Assembly (NCBI RefSeq): GCF_013240295.1
Contig: NZ_JABETK010000006.1
Span: 173,993 to 237,992, forward strand
DNA: 64,000 nucleotides
Direction: 5' to 3'
DNA from: Neoaquamicrobium sediminum
Lineage (GTDB): Bacteria > Pseudomonadota > Alphaproteobacteria > Rhizobiales > Rhizobiaceae
Positions 8,552-18,644 of the stretch are shown here, piece by piece. The position numbers were made by a program, and so were the translations under genes. Every line of letters starts with the position of its first letter. Within the stretch, counting starts at the first letter, position 1. The notes under the pieces were generated by a model. The model ran no database searches. It was not told the DNA's origin and saw only the letters and a list, made by a program, of their open reading frames with translations.

Positions 8552-10010
8552 ATGCTCACAGTCGTCAAGAATGGAACACTGGTCACTGCGGATCGAACCT
8601 GGGAAGCTGACATCCTTATCGACGGCGAGAAGATTGCCGCCGTCGGGCCGGACCTCAGAGGCGAGAGGGTGATTGACGCCGAGGGAGCATTTGTCATCCC
8701 TGGCGGTATCGATCCACATACGCATCTTGAGATGCCATTCATGGGAACGACGACAGCCGAAACCTTCGAGAGCGGCACGGCGCGGCTGCCTCCGGCGGGA
8801 CGACGATGATTGTCGATTTCGTTCTCCCGGGTGCCGACGGCTCCTTGGTGAATGCTGTGAAGGACTGGCATCGCAAGGCCGATGGCAAGATTTGCATCGA
8901 TGTCGGCTGGCATGTCGCGGTGACTGGCTGGAGCGAGCAGATCTGGCGCGAGATGGCCGAGGTCGTGAAGATGGGGGTGAACACTTTCAAGCACTTCATG
9001 GCCTACAAGGGCGCGCTGATGGTCGAGGACGACGAGATGTACGCGTCGTTCTCGCGCTGCGCCGAACTCGGCGCGCTGCCGCTGGTGCACGCCGAGAACG
9101 GCGACATTATCGATGAACTGCAGAAGAAATTCATGGCCGCTGGGCAGATCGGCCCGGAAGGACATGCCCATTCCCGCCCGCCCGAAGTCGAGGGCGAGGC
9201 AGCGAATCGGGCGATCATGATCGCCGATGCCGCGGGCGTCCCGCTCTATGTCGTTCATGTCTCCTGCGAGGAAGCACACGAGGCGATCCGGCGTGCCCGT
9301 CAGAAGGGCATGCGCGTCTATGGCGAGCCGCTGGTCCAGCACCTGACGCTGGACGAGAGTGAATATTTCAACAGCGACTGGGATCATGCGGCGCGGCGCG
9401 TCATGAGCCCGCCTTTTCGCGACAAAAAGCATCAAGACAGCCTATGGGCGGGACTGTCGTCCGGCAGCTTACAGGTCGTAGCAACTGATCACTGCGCGTT
9501 CACAACAGCGCAGAAGCGGATGGGCCTGAAGGGCTTCCCGTCGATACCCAACGGCACCGGCGGGCTTGAGGACCGGCTCTCTGTGCTGTGGACGCGCGGT
9601 GTTGAGACAGGCCGACTGACAAAAGAAGAGTTCGTCGCCGTCACGTCGACCAATATCGCGAAGATCCTCAACATATACCCGCGCAAAGGTGCTTTGGTAC
9701 CGGGCGCCGATGCCGACATCGTTGTGTGGGATCCCAAGCTGCCGAAAACGATCCGCGCGGCGGAGCAAATGTCGATCATCGATTACAATGTGTTCGAAGG
9801 CTTCGAGGTCTCGGCGCAGGCCCGGTACACGCTGTCGCGCGGCAAGGCGGTGTGGTCGCACGGGCGCAATGCAAGACCAAGCGCCGGACATGGCATCTAT
9901 GTGCCGCGCCCCGCCTTCCCGTCCGCGAACCGCGCGCTGTCGGTGTGGAAGGATCTGAACTCCCCCGTTTCATCAGGCGCGACCCGCAAAATATTCCGAG
10001 CGGCGTCTAA
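8552..10010 (+). pseudogene. Hydantoinase/dihydropyrimidinase, frameshifted twice
   Basis: A cyclic amidohydrolase of the D-hydantoinase/dihydropyrimidinase family. The metal-binding HTH motif (GGIDPHTHLEMPF) is in the first frame; the second holds the carboxylated-Lys region (FKHFMAYKG), HAEN, VVHVS and ATDHCAF. A base is missing near 8780-8786 (frame resumes as ASGGTTMIVDFV), and another in the C5 run 9962-9966, after which the natural end reads RRDPQNIPSGV with stop 10008-10010. Role: ring opening of hydantoins or dihydropyrimidines to N-carbamoyl amino acids, feeding the M20 hydrolase just upstream. Confidence 0.85.
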
Positions 10011-10206
10011 GACTCGCCGGACGGAGATCAGGGCAGAGCCTGCCCTTCTTTGGCAATGCATCAGGGCAGCGGCAGGTGTGCGAGCCTCCGCGACCAATGC
10101 CGGGTAGTCCGCCCGGGCGCCATTTGCGAGGGGGCGGGTTTCCTCCTCGCAGGCCGGGCCGGCCGGGATTGATTGGTCAGTCATTCTGAAAAGGGGAGAA
10201 GGCAGG

Positions 10207-11570
10207 ATGGGCATACTCGGTGATCTGCGCAGCCTGATCGGCGAAGATCTGGTACTCGATCCGGAAAGCCTGGGAACGCGTGCAGCGGGTATCGGCCGGC
10301 CCGAAAAGATGGTTGCAGCGGCTATGGCCCGGCCCAAGACCACCGAGCAGGTGTCGGCAATTCTCCGGTGGTGCAACAGCAACGGTGTGAAGGTTGTTCC
10401 TTACGGGGGCAACAGTGGCCTCGTCCGCGGAACGCTGTCTCGTGCCGACGATGTCGTGTTGTCACTCGAACTGATGAACCGCATCGAAAACATAGATGGA
10501 GCGCAGCGCTCGGCGCTCGTCCAGGCTGGTGTTGTCCTGCAGCATTTGAATGATGCGGTTTCAGAGCATGGTCTCATTTTTCCGCTGGACCTGGGAGGAC
10601 GTGGCAGCGCGACGGTTGGCGGTAACGCCTCAACCAACGCGGGAGGCAACCGTGTCATCCGGTTCGGCATGATGCGGGATATGACACTTGGGGTAGAGGC
10701 CGTTCTCGCGGACGGCACAATCGTCTCCTCTCTTCGGCCCTTTATCAAGAACAACACGGGATACGACCTGAAGCACCTCTTCATCGGCTCGGAAGGAACG
10801 CTTGGCGTGATCACCCGGCTCATGTTGAGGCTTCGCGAAAGGCCCGCCGAAAGCAACGTTGCCTTTGTGGCAAGCGATTCCTTCGCCGGTATGGTCGGCA
10901 TGCTCCGCCACATGGACCGGGCGCTCGGCGGGACACTGTCGGCGTTCGAAGTGATGTGGAATTCATTCTACCGGCTCGTCACGTCGCCCCCCGCCATCGG
11001 ACGCCCGCCCCTGTCCCAGGATTATCCGTTTTATATGCTCATTGAGGCCCTGGGCGCGGGGACCGATCAGTTCAACGCCGCGCTTGAGGGTGCGCTGGGC
11101 CTTGAGCTGATCAACGACGCTGTCATTGCGCAATCGCAAACCGAATGCACTGGCTTGTGGTCGCTTCGCGATGACATGAGCCAGCTGAATCGGCACGGGG
11201 TGCACATCACGTTCGACATCTCTTTGCCTGCTGCAGATATGGAGCGCTACACGCAGGAGGTGGCGCAGGAACTGCCGGACCTTATAGGGGACCACCAGCT
11301 CTATATTTTTGGACACCTGGGAGATGGAAATCTACATGTGGTCGTCGGGGTCTCGCTTGGTGTGTATCCGGAGGCAAAGGCGAAAGTCGAGCAGCTCGTC
11401 TATGGCAAGCTCAAGGCGATCGGCGGCTCTGTCTCGGCAGAGCACGGCATCGGGCTCGACAAAAATCGTGGCTTCCCATTAGCCGGAGCGAAGCGGAAAT
11501 CGCACTGATGCGGGCGATTAAGCAGGCTCTGGATCCGATGGCAACACTCAATCCTGGAAAAATCCTTTAG
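10207..11570 (+). pseudogene. FAD-linked D-2-hydroxyacid dehydrogenase (GlcD/D2HGDH type), frameshifted at 3' end
   Basis: About 453 residues once repaired. The N-terminal PCMH FAD-binding domain shows VVPYGGNSGLVRGT and GGNASTNAGGNRV; the C-terminal FAD-linked oxidase domain shows FGHLGDGNLHV and SAEHGIGLDK. An A5 run at 11461-11465 is one base short; with A6 the frame continues through MRAIKQALDPMATLNPGKIL to a stop at 11568-11570. The family oxidises glycolate, D-lactate or D-2-hydroxyglutarate to the 2-oxoacid. Genomic neighbours do not fix the substrate. The ATG at 10207 follows AGAAGGCAGG. Confidence 0.82.
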
Positions 11571-11707
11571 CACTGGTCGGCAGCATAGCCGGCCGATGAA
11601 TGTACGCCGCGCGAAAGATGCCTCATCATGGATGACGGCTGTTGCGGAGGTCACTGTCGCGGAGGTCATCGTGCCCGGCCTCCATCGTGAAGCGGTTGAG
11701 CAGGATT

Positions 11708-12442
11708 TTACAGCCCAACAACGAAGCTGAATTCGCCAAGCACGCCAAACCGGGCTGTTACGGTACTGCCGCCCAGCAGTTGCGTTACACCTGTTGTCGT
11801 GCCGCTCAGTACGACGTCGCCCGCGCGCAGGAACTCGCCGTGCGATGCTACCGCATTTGCCAGCCAGACGATTGAACGCAGTGGGTCGCCGAGGACGGCC
11901 GCGCCTGCACCGCTTGCAACGGGGAGAGAATCGACCAGCAGACTGGTTTCCACGGCTGCGAGCTTGTCGCGAAAAGTTCGATCGATTTCTTGTCCTAGCA
12001 CGAATGCGCCATGGGCGACGTTGTCGGCCACCGAGGACGGACCATCGCAGTCTCGCCAGTTCGTGATCCGTCCGTCTGCAATCTCTACGGCGAGAACAAT
12101 TGATTCAATTGCGTCTGTGATCCGGCGAGCACTGAGAGGGCGGGTTCGAGCGTCGAGGTCTGCTCCGATGCGAAAGGCAAATTCAACCTCAAGGCAGGGA
12201 TCAATGAAGTCGTTCAGAGTAAGTTTGTCGCCCGCCTGGAAGGCCCAACGGCTTAACAGCCGACCATAGACAGGCTCCGTGATCCCGCGGCGCATCTGAG
12301 ATAAGGGGTTGGTGGATCCGACCTTCCAACCGATGGGCTCGAGTCCGAGTTTCTCGATCGTGCGCCGCTGCACGGCATAGGCCTGATCGAGGACGCCGGC
12401 CCCGGGCCATTGGGCGACGGGAATTTGTGTTCGGCTGCGCAT
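11708..12442 (-). CDS. 2-keto-4-pentenoate hydratase / FAH-superfamily protein
   Basis: A 244-residue member of the MhpD-like hydratase/decarboxylase group. Motifs GWKVG, PVYGRLL, CLEVEFAFRI, VLAVEIADGRITNW and the C-terminal LSGTTTG are characteristic; the Glu of LEVEFAF is a metal ligand in the family. Homologous sequence seems to continue about 20 codons upstream of the ATG at 12442 (LREQISDALIEA) in an open frame with no start codon, so the N-terminus may be damaged. It closes the minus-strand ureide operon and converges with the FAD dehydrogenase gene. Function in that operon is unknown. Confidence 0.75.
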   Translation of the reverse strand: MRSRTQIPVAQWPGAGVLDQAYAVQRRTIEKLGLEPIGWKVGSTNPLSQMRRGITEPVYGRLLSRWAFQAGDKLTLNDFIDPCLEVEFAFRIGADLDARTRPLSARRITDAIESIVLAVEIADGRITNWRDCDGPSSVADNVAHGAFVLGQEIDRTFRDKLAAVETSLLVDSLPVASGAGAAVLGDPLRSIVWLANAVASHGEFLRAGDVVLSGTTTGVTQLLGGSTVTARFGVLGEFSFVVGL

Positions 12443-12583
12443 CGCCTCGATGAGAGCGTCCGAAATCTGTTCTCTCAGCGGGGCAAGATTTTTCGGCAGC
12501 TGCGGAACTCCAACAGAACGTCTGATGACGGCGGCGGCAGGACCCGGGCGTGTGAGCCGAAAGCCCCGCCACCTTCGCCATGT

Positions 12584-13486
12584 TCAGATTTTGGTCAGGG
12601 CGCCGTACAGGTCGGGCCGGCGATCGCGCCACCAGGGAAGGCTGGTTCTGGCAACACGAACCGCATCGAGATCAATCTCGGAGACGAGCAGCTGCGCGTT
12701 TTCATTGTCGCCGATCGCGAGGATTTCCGCCCCGACTGGCGAAATAATCATGCTCTGACCGAGATGCATCCTGCCATGCTCGTCCCCGGCACGGTTGATG
12801 GCAACGACGTATGCGCCATTCTCGTAGGCCCGGGCACGCATCGGAAGATCCCACGTGTTGTCACGAAGTTTCGTCTCACCATAGGAAGCGGCGCAAATCG
12901 GCATGAAGAGGATTTCCGCGCCTTTCGCAGCAAGGACGCGGGAGCCCTCGGGAAATTTCCGGTCATAACAGATCTGGATGCCGATCTTTGCTCCTTTCAC
13001 GTCAAAGACATTGAGATCGTCACCGGGCGTAAAGTAGAACTTCTCATAGGAGCCTGTACCGCCCTTCAGCTGGCTGGGGAAGATCGCCGGGATATGGATC
13101 TTGCGGTAGATGCCGACGAGCGATCCGCGTTCGTCGATGACAGCTGTTGAGTTGTAGAAGCGGCCATTGTTCTTCTCACCAAAGGGCAGAACAAGAGCCA
13201 TGTTGTGCTTTTTCGCGGCATCAAGCAACGGCTTGAGCCGTGCGTCGGACAGGTCGAGAAACCATTTCGCGAAGTCAGATTCCAGCCTGTTCGGGAAAAA
13301 CGGCGTAAGGAACAACTCGCAGAAGCCGATGATGTCGACACCTTTTGCGCCGGCTTCTTCGACGAGTGTTAGCGCCTTCTCAATCTCTGCGCCGATGTCA
13401 TCCGATAGGACGGGGCCGGTTTGCGCAGCGGCCACAGTTAGGGTTCTAGACACTTCGTTCTCCAGTTCAGATACGTGATGATGCAC
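12584..13486 (-). CDS. Carbon-nitrogen hydrolase (carbamoylase/beta-ureidopropionase type)
   Basis: A 300-residue nitrilase-superfamily amidase. The catalytic triad is visible: Glu in GFCELFLTPFF (about residue 57), Lys in YRKIHIP (about 129) and Cys in IQICYDRKFPEGSR (about 172). The family includes N-carbamoyl-D-amino-acid hydrolase, beta-ureidopropionase and N-carbamoylputrescine amidase. It lies 7 bp after the permease gene in an operon with a cyclic amidohydrolase, so it plausibly decarbamoylates the ring-opened product. Exact substrate undetermined. Confidence 0.85.
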   Translation of the reverse strand: MHHHVSELENEVSRTLTVAAAQTGPVLSDDIGAEIEKALTLVEEAGAKGVDIIGFCELFLTPFFPNRLESDFAKWFLDLSDARLKPLLDAAKKHNMALVLPFGEKNNGRFYNSTAVIDERGSLVGIYRKIHIPAIFPSQLKGGTGSYEKFYFTPGDDLNVFDVKGAKIGIQICYDRKFPEGSRVLAAKGAEILFMPICAASYGETKLRDNTWDLPMRARAYENGAYVVAINRAGDEHGRMHLGQSMIISPVGAEILAIGDNENAQLLVSEIDLDAVRVARTSLPWWRDRRPDLYGALTKI

Positions 13487-13493
13487 GGTGGGG

Positions 13494-14258
13494 TCAGTGT
13501 GCCTCTCGGCGAGGCTTCCAGGCGAGCAGCTTGGACTCTGCGAACTTCAGCACCGCGAACAGAATGAAGCCGATCATGCCGATCAGCGCGGCGCCGAAGA
13601 ACATTCGGTCGACGCGGAACTGCCAGCGAGCTTCCTGAATACGAAAGCCCATCCCACTGTCGGCGGCGATGAGTTCGGCAGCGACAAGCACGAAAAACGC
13701 CATGCCGATGCCGAGCCGCAGGCCGGTGAAAATCTCGGGCATGGCGGATGGCAGGCCTATGCCAAAGAACGCTTGGCGCTTGCTTGCGCCGAGCGACAAT
13801 GCGGCTCGCATAAGGAGCGGATCCGCATACCGAACGCCCTGATAAGTGTTCACATAGATGATGAAGAAGGCAGAGAAGGCGATCATCAGCACCTTTGATG
13901 CCTCACCGAGGCCAAACCAGATAATGAAGATCGGCAAAAAGGCTAGCGGAGGGATAGGCCGCAAAACTTCAAGGACGGGATCGATAATGTTCTCGGCAAA
14001 CCGGCTTGACCCGGAAAGGCATCCAAGAAGTACGCCGAGGACTGCCGCGATCAGAAAGCCCTCAAAGACCCGCATCAGGCTTATGGCGATATCCCCGGGA
14101 ACAAGCTCGCGAATATCCCACCCGGCCTCCAGCACCTGCGGGGGTGTCGGGATCATAACCGCCGGCACCCACTGTACCGATGCATTGACCAGGGCCAGTA
14201 ACCACCACGTCGCCAAGAACGCCAGCAACGACAATGTCCGTATAATCATGTCACGCAT
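13494..14258 (-). CDS. ABC transporter permease (NitT/TauT/Ssu type)
   Basis: A 254-residue inner-membrane permease with about six hydrophobic segments and the EAA loop region (AALSLGASKRQAFFGIGLPSAMPEIF). The SsuC/TauC-like family imports sulfonates, nitrate, pyrimidine precursors or riboflavin. It stands between the receptor gene (47 bp upstream) and the nitrilase-type hydrolase. With an amidohydrolase in the operon, a pyrimidine- or hydantoin-like ligand is a reasonable guess. Confidence 0.88.
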   Translation of the reverse strand: MRDMIIRTLSLLAFLATWWLLALVNASVQWVPAVMIPTPPQVLEAGWDIRELVPGDIAISLMRVFEGFLIAAVLGVLLGCLSGSSRFAENIIDPVLEVLRPIPPLAFLPIFIIWFGLGEASKVLMIAFSAFFIIYVNTYQGVRYADPLLMRAALSLGASKRQAFFGIGLPSAMPEIFTGLRLGIGMAFFVLVAAELIAADSGMGFRIQEARWQFRVDRMFFGAALIGMIGFILFAVLKFAESKLLAWKPRREAH

Positions 14259-14304
14259 ATCAGATCATCCTGTCGCTATTACCGACGTGGTAGTCAGTGC
14301 GTGG

Positions 14305-15297
14305 CTACTGCTTGACGCACTCTGCGCAAACTTCGGAGAGCGGGCCAGAGAGGATTGATGCCTCGGCCGTCGTCGACTGCTTCAGCTCCTTGGCTTCGTA
14401 GAGAGCCTGGGCCTTCGCGTCATATTCGGCGCTCCAGGCACTGCTTAGCTGCAGGGACGTTTCGATACTGCCGAGAGTGCTGCTCACAACGTCCTGAGGG
14501 ATGTTGATTTTCTTGCTGATGATAGATGCAGCCTCGTCCGTATTGGCTTTCATCCATTTCGCGGCCTCGTTGAGCCCCTTGAGTATCGCCTTCGTTTCAT
14601 TAGGGTGTCCTTCGATGAAATCCGAACGGGCGAAGACTGCGGCGTAGAGGCCTTCAAGTTTCTTCTTCTGACCGTCGAGAGTGACTTCATCTGAGGCGGA
14701 GATGACCGTATCGCCATCCAGCTGACGCGAGTACGTCGCCCAGGGTTCCCAGATAAGAACAGCGTCAACATTGCCGCGCTGGAAAGCGAGGACGATATCT
14801 TCGGGCTGCATGTTGACCAACGTTAGCTTCTCAAAGTCGCATCCCGCCGCGGCGCAGGCCTTGGTTAGCATCGGCATTACGAGCGGAATGCGCATCATGC
14901 CGATCTTCTTACCTTCGAGGTCCTTGACGCTCTTAACCTGATCGGCCTTTCGCGCCACGATCTGGAAGGCTCCGGAGGTATCCGCCGTCCGTGCCAGAAT
15001 CTTTACCGGTAGGCCGTTCGCGACCATGCTCATGGGATTCGTCCAGCCCGCGATCGCGACATTGATGCTCTGCCCGGCCATGCCCGCCGGAATTTCGGAG
15101 CCTGACGAGACGAAGCGTACATTGACGTCGGCGCCTGCGTCCTTGAAGAAGCCCTTTTCCTGGGCAACCACGGCCACGCCGCCCTGCTGAGCGTCTCGAC
15201 TGGTCCAGATTTCGATGGTGTCCGCATAGGCAGCAGTAGCCGCCAGTGCGGTCAAGGCAGCGGTCGCCACCGCCGTGAAGTACTTCCTGGAAAACAT
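14305..15297 (-). CDS. ABC transporter substrate-binding protein (NitT/TauT type)
   Basis: A 330-residue periplasmic receptor with a Sec signal peptide (about residues 1-25, cut near AYA-D). It belongs to the NMT1/SsuA-like clan: IEIWTSRDAQQGGVAVVAQEKGFFKDAGADV is the N-terminal signature (an aromatic-rich ligand pocket). It ends with two Cys residues (EVCAECVKQ) that could form a disulfide. The gene follows the ATPase gene by 23 bp and has a GAGGAAGGAAC ribosome-binding site. Confidence 0.87.
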   Translation of the reverse strand: MFSRKYFTAVATAALTALAATAAYADTIEIWTSRDAQQGGVAVVAQEKGFFKDAGADVNVRFVSSGSEIPAGMAGQSINVAIAGWTNPMSMVANGLPVKILARTADTSGAFQIVARKADQVKSVKDLEGKKIGMMRIPLVMPMLTKACAAAGCDFEKLTLVNMQPEDIVLAFQRGNVDAVLIWEPWATYSRQLDGDTVISASDEVTLDGQKKKLEGLYAAVFARSDFIEGHPNETKAILKGLNEAAKWMKANTDEAASIISKKINIPQDVVSSTLGSIETSLQLSSAWSAEYDAKAQALYEAKELKQSTTAEASILSGPLSEVCAECVKQ

Positions 15298-15320
15298 GTT
15301 CCTTCCTCCTGTTTTGTTGG

Positions 15321-16088
15321 CTAGACCATCTTCAGTTCACTCAGCAGAGCATCCGACACTTGCTTTCGGACTCTGGTGAATTCCGGCGTGTTCTCGTCGC
15401 GCGGTCGCGGTAGCGGGACCGGAATAATGGTCTTGATCCGTCCCGGCCGCGCGGTCATGACGACGACACGGTCAGCCAGAAGGACCGACTCGTCGATACC
15501 GTGGGTGATGAAAAGGATCGTTGTCTTCGTCGTCTGCCAGATGCGCAGCAGCTCGTCCTGCAGAAAGCGCCTCGTCTGCGCATCGAGCGCAGCAAAGGGT
15601 TCGTCCATCAGCAACATTTTCGGACGGTTAGCGAGCGCGCGCGCAATAGCGACGCGCTGTTTCATTCCTCCGGAGAGCTCTTTTGGCCATGAATCCCGAA
15701 AGCGGGTAAGCCCGATCAGTTCGAGAAGTTCATCGACACGCTTCTCGATCTCGCGGGCCGGCACCTTATTGACGCGCGGACCGAACGCGATGTTTTGGCG
15801 AACGCTCATCCAGGGGAAAAGCGCGTGTTCCTGAAACACCACTCCGCGATCGGAGCCCGGCCCGCTCAGCGGCTTGCCATCCAGCGTGATCCGGCCGCCG
15901 CTCACCGGAACGAAGCCGGCGACCATGGATAGGAAAGACGACTTGCCGCATCCCGATGGGCCAACGATGGTAACGAATTCGCCCTCGTTGACGTCGAGAG
16001 AAATGTTCTCGATTGCCGTTACGCCGGAGCCTTTGGAGCCATAGCGCAAGGAGACGTTGTCGGCGACCAGCGTCGTCTTCGTGTTCAT
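15321..16088 (-). CDS. ABC transporter ATP-binding protein (NitT/TauT type)
   Basis: A 255-residue ATPase: Walker A GPSGCGKSS at 43-51, Q-loop VFQEHALFPW, signature LSGGMKQR at 138-145, Walker B LLMDEP at 159-164 and D-loop AALDAQTR. The Q-loop and signature variants are those of SsuB/TauB-like importers. It overlaps the upstream amidohydrolase gene by 4 bp, tying uptake to ring opening in one transcript. Confidence 0.9.
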   Translation of the reverse strand: MNTKTTLVADNVSLRYGSKGSGVTAIENISLDVNEGEFVTIVGPSGCGKSSFLSMVAGFVPVSGGRITLDGKPLSGPGSDRGVVFQEHALFPWMSVRQNIAFGPRVNKVPAREIEKRVDELLELIGLTRFRDSWPKELSGGMKQRVAIARALANRPKMLLMDEPFAALDAQTRRFLQDELLRIWQTTKTTILFITHGIDESVLLADRVVVMTARPGRIKTIIPVPLPRPRDENTPEFTRVRKQVSDALLSELKMV

Positions 16089-17489
16089 ACCCGGTCCTTA
16101 GGGTGAATGTGGGTAAGCTGCCGGGGGACGAAACGTCCTGTGCCAACGGCCTGCGGTACCAGTACTCCATCTTGCAGCACTGGCTTACCGCGCACGAAGG
16201 TGTGGACGACCGAACAGGCTATCGACTTCCCTTCGAGCAGGGAGTAGCCGGCGGTTGATTGTATGCTCTCACGGGAAACCGCCGTGGGACGGTGCATGTC
16301 GACCACGGCAAAGTCGGCGTCGGCTCCGACGCAAATGGATCCCTTTTGCGGGAGACCCATAATGCGCGCAGGGTTTTCGCTGACCAGCCGCGAAATCGTC
16401 TCGATTGGGATCGAGCGCTTCCTTGCCTCGTCGAGCAACGAGCACAATGCAGTTTGCATCCCCGGAAATCCCGGAGCCGCCGCCCAAATCCCGCCGAGCT
16501 TGGCCTGCTTCGGCCTGTGCACATGATCGGTTGTGACCGTGTCGATATCGCCTCGTTCGATCGCGCTCCAAAGAGCCTCGCGGTCGTCCGCCGTCCTTAG
16601 CGGCGGATTGACTTTCCCGAGACCGTCAAGCCCGGAGTCGACGTCAAAAAGCAGATAGTGGGCGCAGGTTTCGATAAAGATGCGGTCGCCCGCCCGGCGC
16701 GCAGCCAATGCCGCATCAAGCGCTACCTTTGAGGATATGTGCACCAGATACACGGCGACCTTTTCCTGCCGCGCCAGATAGAGGACACGGTTGACGGCCT
16801 CCGCCTCGACAAATGGCGGGCGCGCTTCGTTCCAGGATACGAGTCCCTTTTGCCCGTCTGGATCGCGCGCTTTCGCACGCTCCTGCAGGGCCCAGACGAT
16901 CTCGACATTTTCCGGATGGGGGCAAAGCATGCCACCCGCTTTGCCGAGTTCCTCGATGACCCGGAACAGGCGGCCATCATCCTGATTTTCCATGCCCAGC
17001 CGCTCCGCTTCCGGCCGCGGCTGGTCATAAAGAACTTGATCGTTGGAACGCCGAGTTCGCGCACGTAGCGAGAGATTTGGCTGATGTGCACCTCGTTTGC
17101 GACAATGAAGTGCATTCCGAAGTCAACTCTGGCACCGGCTTCAATCAGATCGCGTATCTCGGGGAATGCATCCGCGTAGTCACGGGTGTCCAGAACGAAC
17201 GGGATGAAGGTTGTTATTCCCCGGCAGCTGCTGCGGCGGATTCAGCATCGGCGTCGCCCGGCACTTGCGGCGCGGCAATGCTTGTGCCGTGTCCCAGATG
17301 AATGTGGCAATCGACCATGCCGGGCAGAACGACCAGGCCCGTGCAGTCCACCGTCTGGCCAGCCGCAGCACAGTGGGAGGGATCGACTATTCCTGCGACC
17401 TTGCCGTGGTTGACAAGGATATTCGCTTCGACCAGCGCGCCTGAACTCAGCACCTGCCCATTCACAAGGATGAGGTCGACCTCGGCCAT
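16085..17489 (-). pseudogene. Cyclic amidohydrolase (dihydroorotase/allantoinase/hydantoinase-like), two frameshifts
   Basis: Three frames join into one amidohydrolase of about 467 residues. Metal ligands: VDCHIHLGHG (HxH), carboxylated Lys in PTIKFFMTSRG, His in CPHPENVE, His in YLVHISS and Asp in TTDHVHRP. One base is missing in the C4/G4 run at 17219-17222 (restoring AAAAGGITTFIP), another near 17011 (restoring TSRGREAERLG). First gene of the minus-strand ureide operon. The family opens cyclic ureides; this sequence is not clearly D-hydantoinase, so the substrate stays open. If the lesions are real, the importer and carbamoylase survive without their first enzyme. Confidence 0.82.
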
Positions 17490-17566
17490 GAAAATGTCTA
17501 CCTGTCTCGCCGTCCGGAATTGCGCTCACGTGGAATTGCAATCAGCTGTGCAAACGCCAGCCTGGG

Positions 17567-17635
17567 TATAATAAATGCGATGGCGACGCGACGGTCAAAT
17601 GCATTATAGAGCCATGGCCATGACGGATTGTTATA
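17567..17635. promoter_or_regulatory. Operator-like module A (copy of module B at 24240)
   Basis: This 69-bp stretch between the amidohydrolase gene and the divergent LysR gene aligns without gaps to 24240-24308. By hand count 45 of 69 positions agree, with conserved blocks TATAATA at the left edge, GTCAAATGC at positions 28-36 and TTATA at the right edge. No protein is encoded in it. It is probably a regulator site plus promoter elements, and the adjacent LysR protein is the natural candidate. Confidence 0.6.
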
Positions 17636-17691
17636 TCCAACCCGCTTGAAAAGCGCTTACGTTGGCAAATGGGCTTGAGAGGAGGCGCTTG

Positions 17692-18608
17692 ATGTTGAAA
17701 CACAGGCAGGTCGAAGCGTTCCGGGCAGTTGTCATCAACGGATCGATGTCGGCTGCAGCGGACATGCTTGGGATTACGCAACCGGCTGTCAGCCGATTGA
17801 TCAAGGATCTGGAGTACGAAACCCGGCTTGGTCTGTTCGAACGTTCCGGGGCCGCCTGATTGCGACGGGCGATGCAATGGCTCTCTACAGGGAAGTGGAT
17901 CGCTCATTTGTCGGCCTCGAGCGCATTGCCGGACTGGCGCGCGACTTGAGAGAGAGGCGCGGCGGCGCGCTGCGGGTAGCTGCTTTGCCTGGGCTCGCGA
18001 ACGGCTTCCTGCCAGCATTTGCTGCAAACTTTCTGGCAAAAAGGCCCTCGCTGAACTTGTCCCTGCACGGCATGAACTCGCACTACATCCTCGAATGGAT
18101 CGCCAGTGGCCAGTGCGATCTCGGTATCGTCGAGAACACTCAGCTCACAAACGTCACAATCGAGGAATTGCCTCCTAGCCATCTTGTCGCTGTTCTTCCG
18201 AAAGAGCACCGGCTTGTGGAGCGTGAGCAAATCGTTCCGGAAGATTTCGAGAACGAGGATTTCATTTCTCTCATTCAGCCATCCGTAATGCACGCGATGG
18301 TGGACGCAATCATGCGCGAGCGCGGCATCGTGCGGCGGATCAAAGCTGAAACCCCGCTCTCCATGATTGTATGCGGTATGGTGTCGGCCGGGTTCGGCGT
18401 GTCGATCGTCGATCCGTTCACGGCCGATCGTTACTCTTCGGCTCTTGTCGTTCGCCCGATCGATCCGCCGATTTCGATACATTGGACAATCGTGCTCCCG
18501 ACGCATATCAAAGCATCGTCAATCACAAACGAATTTGTCTCCGAATTCAGACGGAGCTTTTGTGACTTTCTGGCGAGCCGATCATCCAGATCGGAGGCGG
18601 CAGCGTAA
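17692..18608 (+). pseudogene. LysR-family regulator, frameshifted after the HTH
   Basis: About 305 residues if repaired. The N-terminal HTH (FRAVVINGSMSAAADMLGI, then TQPAVSRLIKDLE) is in frame 1, and the effector domain from ATGDAMALYREVD onward is in frame 2. A G4 run at 17848-17851 is one G short; GGGGG restores FERSGGRLIATG. The start at 17692 has an ideal AGAGGAGG ribosome-binding site. Divergent from the ureide operon, with operator module A between them. As written, only a 55-residue DNA-binding fragment would be made. Confidence 0.83.
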
Positions 18609-18644
18609 GGTGCGATCCGGTTTCGCTCGCTCAACAGAGCGAAT

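Noticed and set aside
11644..11668. Short direct repeat GCGGAGGTCA with 15-bp period
   Set aside because: Only two copies in a convergent intergenic space with no promoter nearby; probably incidental.
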